Source of the DNA: Treponema sp.
Lineage (GTDB): Bacteria; Spirochaetota; Spirochaetia; Treponematales; Breznakiellaceae
Length of the DNA stretch: 64,000 bases
Reading direction: 5' to 3'
Assembly: GCA_009777995.1 (NCBI GenBank)
Contig: WRKT01000001.1
Span: 62,001-126,000 of the forward strand
Shown one piece after another: positions 51,120-59,373 of the stretch. The position numbers were made by a program, and so were the translations under genes. The notes under the pieces were generated by a model. It was not told the DNA's origin. It saw only the letters and a program-made list of their open reading frames with translations, and did not search any database. Positions within the stretch are counted from its first letter, which is position 1. Each line of letters begins with the position of its first letter.

Positions 51120-52071
51120 CTTTCCTGCCTCCCATTCTTATGCGGGGGTCTACGACACCGACACTCATGTCTGCAACTATGGCCCCCGATAAACCGATAA
51201 TCGCATAGAAGTAAATTGTTGCAACTATTACCGGGAAGTCGTTTGCGCTAATTGCCCTAATCATGACTATGCTAAGGCCCGGGATTCCGAAAATGCGCTC
51301 GATTACAACAGAGATGCCGACAATACCGAGGAAGAGCCAAACGAAGCTGATTGTTATGGGTACCATTGCGTTCCTGAGTGCATGCCTTAAAATGCATTGG
51401 CGGAAGCTTAGGCCCTTTGCCTTTGCGAGTAACATGAAGTCCCCTGTCAGAATCTCTGCCATTTCCGCTCTTAAGAGCCTTGAAATACTTGCAATGGGAC
51501 CGAAGGAAAGGGCCAGGATGGGAAGGATCATCGAATAGAACTTTGTCCAGGTCAGGTTAACTTCAGGGGAGAGCAGAATCGGGAACCAGCCGAGCCTGTA
51601 TGCAAGGAAGTACTGCATTAGGGATGCCATTACAAAGGCGGGTGCTGCAATAAAGAACATTACCACAGTCGATGCCGCATGGTCGTAAAACTTATCCTTC
51701 TTTATTGCCATGCTTATTCCGAAGATTAGGCCCATGGGAATTACGAAAAATGCAGTAAAAAGATTCAATTGAATCGTAATAAGAACCCTCTCCCTAATCA
51801 TCATTCCCACAGGGAAACCATGATTTAAAACGAGAGAATAGCCGAAGTCAAACCTTATATAGTCTGCCATGAAGAACATGAAGCGTTCGGGTAAAGATCT
51901 GTCCAGATGATAACGGGCTGTAATAAGTTCAAGATAGCGGGGGCTGACATCCGATCTTTCAGGGTGGAAGGGGCTGCCCGGCATCGAGTAGACCACGAAG
52001 AATACCACACAGATAATAACCAGAAAGGTTAAAAATCCCATGCCAAGCCTTTGAAAAATATACTTCACCAT
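51112..52071 (-). CDS. Peptide ABC transporter permease, OppB type (operon 2)
   Basis: Permease of 319 residues with an OppB N-terminus (MVKYIFQRLGMGFLTFLVII) and six helices. The EAA loop is DFMLLAKAKGLSFRQCILRH, followed by ALRNAMVPITISF. It lies 68 bases after the binding-protein gene, behind the hairpin at 52107-52134. Confidence 0.93.
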   Translation of the reverse strand: MVKYIFQRLGMGFLTFLVIICVVFFVVYSMPGSPFHPERSDVSPRYLELITARYHLDRSLPERFMFFMADYIRFDFGYSLVLNHGFPVGMMIRERVLITIQLNLFTAFFVIPMGLIFGISMAIKKDKFYDHAASTVVMFFIAAPAFVMASLMQYFLAYRLGWFPILLSPEVNLTWTKFYSMILPILALSFGPIASISRLLRAEMAEILTGDFMLLAKAKGLSFRQCILRHALRNAMVPITISFVWLFLGIVGISVVIERIFGIPGLSIVMIRAISANDFPVIVATIYFYAIIGLSGAIVADMSVGVVDPRIRMGGRKGE

Positions 52072-52106
52072 AGGGTCACCACCTTACCGGGGTTTTGGAG
52101 TAGAGT

Positions 52107-52134
52107 TAAATCCGGGGATTGCTCCCCGGATTTA
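52107..52134 (-). promoter_or_regulatory. Intercistronic hairpin after binding-protein gene (operon 2)
   Basis: A perfect 12-base inverted repeat: arm TAAATCCGGGGA (52107-52118), loop TTGC, complementary arm 52123-52134. It lies 5 bases after the stop of the binding-protein gene and before the OppB-type permease, as in operon 1. The plus-strand arm sequences differ from those of operon 1, so position and not sequence is shared. Confidence 0.75.
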
Positions 52135-52139
52135 TTTGT

Positions 52140-53906
52140 TTATCTATGCCAAATGGCCATGAACAGGTAGGTTCCAAGCTCAGGATCACCCTGATCCATT
52201 ATAGGCTCAAGGTGGTCGGCAATAAGGAAGCGGCTGCCAAGGTTATGTGTGGGTACAAAGGTCATGTCGGTCATCTTAACCTGTTCCATGCGGATCGAGT
52301 TTTCAATCCTTGCTCTCTGGTCAAACTTATTGTCCCCCTCTGCGTTCTCCAGGAACATCCTGTCCCATTCTCTTGCGGCTGCAGGAGTTAAAACACAGTA
52401 TTGGGTGGGGAAGGTTCTGGGGGGAGTATAGATGAAGTTGGTATCGTTCCAGGGTTCAGCAACATTTCTCCAGATACTGGATGCTGCCATTATTTCATAG
52501 TCCATGACATCGCGGCGGAGGTTCTCCTGCACGATTGTACCTGTCGGGAGTGCCCTTAGGGTTACCCTGAAGCGATCGACTCCAAAGACATTTTGCAAAT
52601 GGAACTGCATGAACTCGCCAAAGAGGCGGCCTGCCTCGGTCAGATCACTGAATGAAACTTCCATTGTAATGGGTCTTGAGCCGTTTCTTGCATAGGCCCT
52701 GTCAAAGAGTTCCCGCGCAAATGCAGCGTCATATCCTGTTGCAGTGATTGGACGACCTGCAACAGTCATTGTATTGCCCGGCCAGTCAAAGAAGCTGACT
52801 GCAAGGGATTCATCATCCGGATGCCAGACAGTCGATGCAAGCGGGGCGATCCTCGGGCTTACTGCGCTGGTTCTGTGGATCGTATCAATGATAGTCTGCC
52901 TGTCTATTGCCCAGTAAATTGCATGGCGGAAATCCACGTCTTGGAGGATTGGGTTTGTGGTGCTGAAGGGATTTAAGAAAAGGCCTGCAGTAAAGGAATT
53001 GAATGCGGGGAAAAGGCCCGGATAATCGTCAAAGCGGCGGTCATTAGCGTTTACTATGTCGATCTGCCCTGTTTCAAAGAGGGTATGCTGGGTTGCAAGC
53101 TCAGGTGCCCAGACCCAGGATACACGGTCGGCCGTATAATAGTCGTAGAGGGGATGGTTTGTATTCCATTTTTCAAGTTCCCAGTACTGGCCCGGAATAT
53201 AGGCTGAAATTCTATACAGGCCGGATGCCACAAAGGTGTCCATGCTCGTGCCGTAGAGTGTGGTGGTGCCGTCGGCAGAAAGGTTTGCAACGTATGTCGG
53301 GACATGCACAATTGAGGGGCCCATCCACCCGAAGACAGTCATCGCTTCGCGGGCATTTACCGGAGCCATTTCTTCCCTATAGGTCACGATGATGGTATAG
53401 TCGTCAACCAGCTCTATGCCCACATCTTCCCATGCGCCTTCCCCTGCAAAGTATTCCTGAAGGCCGATAAGTGCATACCCCACATTCCTGTTAAGCAGTA
53501 ATGGGTCACTCAGCCATTTATATGATTCCACCACGGTGCGGGCATCAATCGGGGTGCCGTCTTCAAAGGTCATGCCTCTTCGGGCAGTATGTCTCCACCT
53601 TGTAAAATCCCCCGGGGTCACCATTTCGGGGAGTCCCACTGCCAGCTCAGGAATGGTCTGCCAGGTACCCGTTTCGGGGTTGATCCACCTTGTATACATG
53701 CCAAGGTTAAAGAGCTCCAATAACTCATAAATACCGGGTTGGGTATGCGGGTTAAAATTAGTTGGTATGTCCGCTATGGCAAAGCGCACATGCCTTTCCT
53801 CAGTAACGGCCGCAGTGGTTGCCTGCTGCCTGTCTCCGCAGGCACTCAAAATAAGCAGGACTGTAAGCAGCATGAAAATCAAGCTTAATTTAACAATCTT
53901 CTTCAT
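52140..53906 (-). CDS. Peptide ABC transporter substrate-binding lipoprotein (operon 2)
   Basis: SBP family 5 protein of 588 residues, first gene of the operon. The signal peptide ends in the lipobox LSAC with lipidation Cys23 followed by GDRQQ. Family features are FNPHTQPGIYELLELF, the strand RGMTFEDGTPIDARTV and FRHAIYWAIDRQTII. It captures oligopeptides in the periplasm and is anchored to a membrane by its lipid. AGGAG precedes the ATG; a good promoter is at 53947-53975. Confidence 0.92.
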   Translation of the reverse strand: MKKIVKLSLIFMLLTVLLILSACGDRQQATTAAVTEERHVRFAIADIPTNFNPHTQPGIYELLELFNLGMYTRWINPETGTWQTIPELAVGLPEMVTPGDFTRWRHTARRGMTFEDGTPIDARTVVESYKWLSDPLLLNRNVGYALIGLQEYFAGEGAWEDVGIELVDDYTIIVTYREEMAPVNAREAMTVFGWMGPSIVHVPTYVANLSADGTTTLYGTSMDTFVASGLYRISAYIPGQYWELEKWNTNHPLYDYYTADRVSWVWAPELATQHTLFETGQIDIVNANDRRFDDYPGLFPAFNSFTAGLFLNPFSTTNPILQDVDFRHAIYWAIDRQTIIDTIHRTSAVSPRIAPLASTVWHPDDESLAVSFFDWPGNTMTVAGRPITATGYDAAFARELFDRAYARNGSRPITMEVSFSDLTEAGRLFGEFMQFHLQNVFGVDRFRVTLRALPTGTIVQENLRRDVMDYEIMAASSIWRNVAEPWNDTNFIYTPPRTFPTQYCVLTPAAAREWDRMFLENAEGDNKFDQRARIENSIRMEQVKMTDMTFVPTHNLGSRFLIADHLEPIMDQGDPELGTYLFMAIWHR

Positions 53907-53946
53907 GTTTTTCTCCTATTCTTTCGTGGATTGACAATAGTTCTTT

Positions 53947-53975
53947 ACTTTAACATGAGCCGGTGCTGCTGTCAA
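53947..53975 (-). promoter_or_regulatory. Promoter of peptide ABC operon 2
   Basis: On the minus strand TTGACA (53975-53970), a 17-base spacer, then TAAAGT (53952-53947). The leader to the ATG at 53906 is about 35 bases. Confidence 0.7.
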
Positions 53976-53997
53976 ACTTATTTTCGCCCCCGGTTTA

Positions 53998-54411
53998 TTA
54001 TAACCTTGAGCCGATTATCGCTATCAAATAGGAAAGAAGAAAAAAAGGAAGGCCCACGATAAAGTAATTTTTCACACTGCGGCGATTTTTATGCAGTTCT
54101 TTTGTGTATTCTCCCAAATCCATGGGCCTAATCGTGGGGTTATCCCTCGCCGAGAGCCTGAACTTTCTTTTATAGTTTTGGTAGGTGAAGATTTTAAATA
54201 GGCCCGAGTTCCCGATTATGACGCATAGGCCAAGGACTAAGTGATAGAGCCCGATTATAAAGAGAAAGTTAACAAGATTAAAAATGAAATAGGGCCCTCT
54301 ATGCAAAACCGTGTAAAAAACTGCAATCCCTGCTCCGATAAGGAAATTTTTTAGATCCTTTTTTGCGAAATATCTCTTAAATATCGCTATCATCTTTTTC
54401 GATTTTATCAT
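53998..54411 (-). CDS. DUF3899-like small membrane protein
   Basis: A 137-residue protein with three or four hydrophobic stretches: LIGAGIAVFYTVL, FIFNLVNFLFIIGLYHLVLG (running into a further hydrophobic part) and a C-terminal YFIVGLPFFLLSYLIAIIG. The middle block, with LVLGLCVIIGNSGLFKIFTY then a basic stretch, resembles DUF3899 proteins of unknown function. Three ATGs are possible (54435, 54411, 54393); none has a clear ribosome site. It is divergent from the Xaa-Pro dipeptidase gene across 52 bases. Confidence 0.55.
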   Translation of the reverse strand: MIKSKKMIAIFKRYFAKKDLKNFLIGAGIAVFYTVLHRGPYFIFNLVNFLFIIGLYHLVLGLCVIIGNSGLFKIFTYQNYKRKFRLSARDNPTIRPMDLGEYTKELHKNRRSVKNYFIVGLPFFLLSYLIAIIGSRL

Positions 54412-54413
54412 AT

Positions 54414-54437
54414 TTCCATGCACAATTCCATGCACAA
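54414..54437. repeat. Tandem 12-base repeat in divergent promoter region
   Basis: TTCCATGCACAA occurs twice in direct tandem (54414-54425 and 54426-54437), just upstream of TATAAT at 54452-54457. It may be a regulator binding site that overlaps the -35 region; it could also be chance. Confidence 0.5.
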
Positions 54438-54451
54438 TCCAGTTTTTATGT

Positions 54452-54457
54452 TATAAT
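54452..54457 (+). promoter_or_regulatory. -10 box of Xaa-Pro dipeptidase gene, leaderless layout
   Basis: A perfect TATAAT 6 bases before the ATG at 54464. A start of transcription 6-7 bases downstream would coincide with the ATG. There is no Shine-Dalgarno sequence. The -35 is poor. Confidence 0.55.
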
Positions 54458-54463
54458 GGGCTA

Positions 54464-55630
54464 ATGAATACCGAAAGAATTAATAAACTGAAAGTGATGA
54501 TGGAAAAGGACGGCGTTGATGCAGTTCTTTATGCCACAGGCGGTAATATGCAGTATTTCCTTGGGGACGGGTCATATTACTGGCATCGCTTAAGCGAAAC
54601 AAATTACGGCCTTTCTGCCGCTGACGGGGGTACTGACGGGTATTTCTTAAATAAGCCTGATTGCATCCTTTATATTCCATTGAATGATGAGCCGGTTCTT
54701 TTTCTAACCTACGATAAACTGGACAGCATGCGCTATCTTTCGATTAAGGGGATTCCGAGCTATTTTGCAATGCTGGGCAATAGGATTAAGCCCTATCTTA
54801 AAGGAAAGAAGCGAATCGCAATCGGGGAGAGCTGTGCCGGTGCATTAAAAAAGCATGTTTTAAATGCTGATAATACGATAGAAGTGATTCCCGGCGAAAT
54901 ATACGGGGAAAGGTTAAGGATGATAAAGGATTCGGGCGAAATTGCAAAGCTCCGCGCAGCTGCCGAGTTTACTGACAGGGCGATGGGGATAGTCGCAAAG
55001 GCCCTGAAACCCGGCATTACACCCGCCGAGGTAAGGGAGTTGATTGCAGCAATCGGCCTAAGCTCAGGCGCACAGAGCATCTCCTTTAGTGCGGCGGTAA
55101 TCTGCGTGCAGTCGGGGAAGCCGGGCTCCGAAGAGCTTTTTAATTACCCCGAGGACAGGCCAATCGAGGAAGGGACTGCCATCGGTTTTGACTACGGCTA
55201 TGTGCTTGACGGCTATTGCTCGGATTACGGGCGTTCTTTTTATGTCGGTAAAAATGAGCAGGCAAAGGATGCGTATGAAGCCCTGCACGAGGCTCAACTA
55301 TATCTATTGGATAAGATTAAGCCGGGGGAGCCCTTAAACTATTGTTATGACGTGCTTTATGAGAAACTCGAAAAGAGGGGCCTTGGGAAATACCTGCGCA
55401 GGGCAGAAGATCACCTGATTATGGGCCACCAGATAGGCATAGACATTCATGAGCGCCCCTGGCTTCGAGCCGATGTCGAGGGGGTCTTCCTTCCGAACAT
55501 GGTCGTTTGCATAGAGCCCAAGATCATGTGGCCCGGGCTCTGTTATTTAAGGTGCGAGGATATGGTGCTTATAACCGAGACAGGTTGTGAGTCGTTAACG
55601 AAGTTTGACAGGAATTTGTTTGAGCTATGA
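54464..55630 (+). CDS. Xaa-Pro dipeptidase/aminopeptidase (M24)
   Basis: A 388-residue M24 enzyme of PepQ type, with a creatinase-like N domain (MEKDGVDAVLYATGGNMQYF) and a catalytic pita-bread domain. Metal ligands are two Asp in GFDYGYVLDGYCSDYGRSF, His in MGHQIGIDIHERP, and Glu in VVCIEPKIM and RCEDMVLI. It would split dipeptides or short peptides with proline in second position. Translation probably starts on a leaderless mRNA. DUF885 follows 36 bases later in the same direction. Confidence 0.92.
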   Translation: MNTERINKLKVMMEKDGVDAVLYATGGNMQYFLGDGSYYWHRLSETNYGLSAADGGTDGYFLNKPDCILYIPLNDEPVLFLTYDKLDSMRYLSIKGIPSYFAMLGNRIKPYLKGKKRIAIGESCAGALKKHVLNADNTIEVIPGEIYGERLRMIKDSGEIAKLRAAAEFTDRAMGIVAKALKPGITPAEVRELIAAIGLSSGAQSISFSAAVICVQSGKPGSEELFNYPEDRPIEEGTAIGFDYGYVLDGYCSDYGRSFYVGKNEQAKDAYEALHEAQLYLLDKIKPGEPLNYCYDVLYEKLEKRGLGKYLRRAEDHLIMGHQIGIDIHERPWLRADVEGVFLPNMVVCIEPKIMWPGLCYLRCEDMVLITETGCESLTKFDRNLFEL

Positions 55631-55666
55631 TACAATCAAGCTACACAATAAAAAGGAGTGTTTAAG

Positions 55667-57328
55667 ATGAAAGACCCGAAATTGGTAAGGAAGTACCGCG
55701 TATTGGATCAGGATATAGCTGCCTGGGATGATAAGCTAACCGGTGTTAGAAGTTGTGAGACAAGGGCTTTTATTCCAACCCTTGCTAATAAAAAGATGAT
55801 GCAGGCAGACCTTGACTCGCTTATTGCCCGTCAAAAGGCCCTTGATGCCCCCGACCCTGTTTTCTCCCTTATTAAAGATCACTACGGGGATTTCCTTGAA
55901 GGCTTACAGCAAAACCTGAATAATACTTATAAGTCCCCATTGGCGCCATTCGGCTTTTCGGGGTTTAACTTTTCAAGCCTTTTGCGCAGGGATACAAGGC
56001 CTGAGCCCTTGCGCAAGGAAATAATAGAAACACGCATGGCCCAATACGAGGATCAGCTCTCGGCCATTTTCGAGTGGATTGGTGACCTCCCTGTAAACGA
56101 TCTCAATAGCACGCTTACCCGCATCGGCTTTCTGCGAGAGACCATCGGTATAGAAAAGGAAGAGGCTCCCGGCTTCTTCGTTCAGCTAAGCAAGGACCAA
56201 GTTAAAGACCTTACCGATAAAATGCAGAGCTTCTCCGACAACATACTCGGGAAATGGGCGGGTAAGCTCGAGAAACTTATAGCAGAGAAGGGCGGGGTTG
56301 CAAAAAGCAAAGCAAGGGAAGAATCGGAAACCATCCCGCTTGATAAGGATGCTTACCGCGCTGCCTTAAAAAACCACGGCGTAGATCTGGATGAAATTAT
56401 TTCCTGGCATGAAGCCGAAGTAGAAAAGACACGCAGTGAATGTTTTGACATTGCGAATAAGCTCGATATCCCCGAGAAGCCAGTTAAAACAATGACGGAA
56501 GTTAACGACATACTCTTTAAGTATGCAGGCCCTGCAGATTCCCCCGAGGAGATGTTTAAGAGGGCGAACGAGTATGTCACCCGGGGAACTGCCGCTGCCC
56601 GCGAGTATGTCTGGCTCCCTGAAGATGCCGACTGTCCTCCGATGCCCATGTATAAGCAGATGAGGGCATCCTATCCCTGGGGTGCAGGAGGCTCTGCGAG
56701 TCCCTACTCAAGGCCCTTTAAGGGACGCTTCATGTTAAATGACGAAAATTATAAAGCTGTAACAGACGGCTGGATAAAGATCAACTGCACCCACGAAGTG
56801 CATCCCGGTCACTATACACAGTTCATAAGAAGCCTTCTCGACCCGATGCCCGAAACCTTTAAGCGAGGCGCAAAGCATACCTGCCTTACGGAGGGCATGT
56901 GTATACGAACCGAGAAGCTCTTAGAGTATATCTTCGCTGAAGATCCTTTTTACCCGCTTTTCACGGCATATCGCCGCCACCATACTTCAGTGCGTATCAA
57001 GGTGGATTTATGGCTGCGTTATTTCGGGAAAACCATAGGCGATGTGATTGAGTTATATATTAATGAGCTTGGTTTTGATAGGAAGACCGCGCGTGCTCAA
57101 GTGCAGGCCCACGAGAATATGCACGGTTATTTTACGACTTATTATTACGGTTATAAAAAGGTAGCCGAATGGGAGAAGTTCTACGGCTTTGATAAGAAAG
57201 AGTACACGGAGTTCTTATTCTCTGCGGGGAGAATCAGCCTTGATACTTTCAGGCGGTATCTAGAACTAAGTGAAGCAGACCGTTACAGTCTGCTTCACGA
57301 GTTTGCGAGTTTGAATCAGTTCAGGTAG
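55667..57328 (+). CDS. DUF885-family metallopeptidase
   Basis: A 553-residue cytoplasmic protein of the DUF885 family, related to metallopeptidases. The HExxPGH-type motif is THEVHPGHYTQ, followed by TCLTEGMCIRTEKL where relatives have LTEGWGLY, and a late QVQAHENMHGY-like segment. Start ATG 55667 is chosen over GTG 55658 because AAAAGGAG lies 8 bases before it. Substrate is unknown; neighbours suggest peptides. A terminator lies after the gene. Confidence 0.85.
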   Translation: MKDPKLVRKYRVLDQDIAAWDDKLTGVRSCETRAFIPTLANKKMMQADLDSLIARQKALDAPDPVFSLIKDHYGDFLEGLQQNLNNTYKSPLAPFGFSGFNFSSLLRRDTRPEPLRKEIIETRMAQYEDQLSAIFEWIGDLPVNDLNSTLTRIGFLRETIGIEKEEAPGFFVQLSKDQVKDLTDKMQSFSDNILGKWAGKLEKLIAEKGGVAKSKAREESETIPLDKDAYRAALKNHGVDLDEIISWHEAEVEKTRSECFDIANKLDIPEKPVKTMTEVNDILFKYAGPADSPEEMFKRANEYVTRGTAAAREYVWLPEDADCPPMPMYKQMRASYPWGAGGSASPYSRPFKGRFMLNDENYKAVTDGWIKINCTHEVHPGHYTQFIRSLLDPMPETFKRGAKHTCLTEGMCIRTEKLLEYIFAEDPFYPLFTAYRRHHTSVRIKVDLWLRYFGKTIGDVIELYINELGFDRKTARAQVQAHENMHGYFTTYYYGYKKVAEWEKFYGFDKKEYTEFLFSAGRISLDTFRRYLELSEADRYSLLHEFASLNQFR

Positions 57329-57332
57329 GCTT

Positions 57333-57360
57333 TAGGCCGGCCGATTAAACGGTCGGCCTA
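57333..57360. terminator. Hairpin between convergent genes, probable terminator
   Basis: An 11-base stem: TAGGCCGGCCG (57333-57343) pairs with CGGTCGGCCTA (57350-57360) with one G-U pair and a 6-base AT loop. It serves the convergent DUF885 and M42 genes. No T run follows, so efficiency is uncertain. Confidence 0.6.
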
Positions 57361-57367
57361 CCGGCAC

Positions 57368-58357
57368 CTAATCTATAGCAGTCTCAAGTATCTTCACTGT
57401 CAGGTCTATGCTGTCCTGTATGTCCGAAAGTCTTGCCATCTCGTTCATCGAGTGGATATAACGTGTCGGAATGGAGAGAACACCCGAGGGTACGCCGCCC
57501 TTATGAACATGGATTGCCCCTGAGTCTGTTCCGCCCATTTCAAGAATCTCGTATTGGTACTTGATCTTTGCTGCCTTCGCACATTTCTCCATGTGCTTTA
57601 TCATAAGCGGATGACATAATAGCGAAGAGTCCTTTATCTTGATACAGGCTCCGCCGTCAAACTTCTGCGGAAGTTTCCTTGCCTTTGGAGTATCTGCAGA
57701 GATTGTAACATCGAAGGAAAGGCCGTAGTCGGGGTCAACCGTATACACCGAGGTTTTCGCTCCGATAAGGCCGACTTCTTCCTGGACGGTGAATACAAAG
57801 TAAAGATCGAAAGCAGGCTTCTTGATTTTCTTTAATGCCTCGATCATAACAAAACAGCCAATCCTGTCATCAAGATAGGGAGTCATTATCTTATGATCAT
57901 CAATAATTGGCTCATTTGCGAATACGCAGATATCACCGATTTTGACATGCTTTTCTGCTTCTTCCCTGCTTACGGCTCCAATGTCAATGAACATCTTATC
58001 GAGTGTAATCTTAGTGGGGTCTTCGAGTCGTTCGCAGTTAACAATACCTGTTATACCGTTAGAGAAAATAACGCGGGCGCAATGGATGACAGTCGGGGTT
58101 AATCCTCCGATATTGGTGAATCGAATAAAGCCTTCCTTTTCAATGAAGGTGACCATCATCCCTATCTGATCCATGTGACCTGCAAGCATCATCTTCTTGC
58201 CGCTGCCCTTCTTATGAGCGATAAGGTTTCCCATTTTATCAAACGAATGCTTGTCGATTAGGCCCTTAATTTCATTCAGGATGAATTTTGAGATATTGTC
58301 TTCTTCGCTTGAAGCACCCTTAATCGAGCAAATCTTTTTAAGTAAGTCCTTGTTCAT
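57368..58357 (-). CDS. M42-family aminopeptidase, third of three
   Basis: A 329-residue M42 (glutamyl aminopeptidase/endoglucanase-like) enzyme, cytoplasmic, dinuclear metal, often a dodecamer. Ligands are His in LAGHMDQIGMMV, Asp in TPYLDDRIG, two Glu in TVQEEVGLIGA, Asp in LSFDVTIS, and His in TRYIHSMNE. The gene overlaps its neighbour by one base (58357). It is the most divergent in the H-M-D-x-x-G region, with Gln for Glu. Confidence 0.93.
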   Translation of the reverse strand: MNKDLLKKICSIKGASSEEDNISKFILNEIKGLIDKHSFDKMGNLIAHKKGSGKKMMLAGHMDQIGMMVTFIEKEGFIRFTNIGGLTPTVIHCARVIFSNGITGIVNCERLEDPTKITLDKMFIDIGAVSREEAEKHVKIGDICVFANEPIIDDHKIMTPYLDDRIGCFVMIEALKKIKKPAFDLYFVFTVQEEVGLIGAKTSVYTVDPDYGLSFDVTISADTPKARKLPQKFDGGACIKIKDSSLLCHPLMIKHMEKCAKAAKIKYQYEILEMGGTDSGAIHVHKGGVPSGVLSIPTRYIHSMNEMARLSDIQDSIDLTVKILETAID

Positions 58358-59373
58358 TATTTTTTGGTCTCCTCTTCATAATTGTTAACGAACGCCTTTA
58401 CCAAAGCGACCAGGTTTTTATAGTCTCTCTTATCACAAATTGAAACAGGTGTGTGGATATACCTGCAGGGAACTGCAAGCCCGATAACAGGTGTTCCGCC
58501 ATGACTTCCATGGTAGTTTGCCGAATCGGTGCCGCCTGCGCTTGTGCGCCTGAATTGCAGCGGGATCTTATTGTCCTTAGCGCACTTAATCATCATATCG
58601 TAGTACTTCTTTAGATAGATTGATGAACGGTCTATAAGAGAAAGGGCAGGGCCCTTCCCCTGATTTGTGATTCGCAAGTGCTCTTCCTCTTCCGGATCTG
58701 CGCAAACAGTACCTTCAAGGTTTACATAAATGTCTGCGAAGACCTGGTTTGCAGCTACTGCAGAGCCGCGAAGACCGACTTCTTCCTGCACGCAGAAAAT
58801 TGCGGTAATCTTGCGTTTAACGGGTGATTTTAGAACTTCGATAATCGCAGCGCAGCCGAGCCTGTCATCAAGTGCCTTTGCCTTAATCTTATGCTTCCCA
58901 AGCTCTCTATACTCACTGTCAAATGCAATATAATCCCCTATCTGCACATACTTTTCGGCATCTTCCTTGCTTGTAGCTCCGATGTCAATGTAAATGCGAT
59001 CAAGCTCCATCACCGTTTCGCGCTCGGGGGGTTTCTGTAAATGGACAGGTTTTGCGCCGATAACACCCGGCACCCCTTTCTTGCCGATTTTTACGGATTT
59101 TGAAAGCAGGATTCCGGGAAGTACGCCCCAGGTCTCAAACTTGATTAAGCCGCTCTTTTCTATCTGCTTTACTACCATTCCGGTTTCGTCCATGTGGGCA
59201 GAAAGGCCGATATGTGCGCCCTGAGCTTTTCCGTTTTTAACGGCTATCAGGTTTCCGAGTCTGTCAGTGAACATGCTGTCCACATGCCCCTTTATCTCTT
59301 CTTTTATTGCTGCACGGATATCATCTTCCCAGGAAGGAAGTCCGTTAATATCAGTAAGCTTTTTTATAAGCAT
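58357..59373 (-). CDS. M42-family aminopeptidase, second of three
   Basis: A 338-residue M42 enzyme. Ligands are His in LSAHMDETGMVV, Asp in AKALDDRLG, Glu pair in CVQEEVGLRGS, Glu in YVNLEGTVCAD, and His in CRYIHTPVS. Its start overlaps the first M42 gene by 10 bases, and its stop shares one base with the third, so the three are translated from one mRNA. Paralogues of this type often form mixed complexes. Confidence 0.93.
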   Translation of the reverse strand: MLIKKLTDINGLPSWEDDIRAAIKEEIKGHVDSMFTDRLGNLIAVKNGKAQGAHIGLSAHMDETGMVVKQIEKSGLIKFETWGVLPGILLSKSVKIGKKGVPGVIGAKPVHLQKPPERETVMELDRIYIDIGATSKEDAEKYVQIGDYIAFDSEYRELGKHKIKAKALDDRLGCAAIIEVLKSPVKRKITAIFCVQEEVGLRGSAVAANQVFADIYVNLEGTVCADPEEEEHLRITNQGKGPALSLIDRSSIYLKKYYDMMIKCAKDNKIPLQFRRTSAGGTDSANYHGSHGGTPVIGLAVPCRYIHTPVSICDKRDYKNLVALVKAFVNNYEEETKK

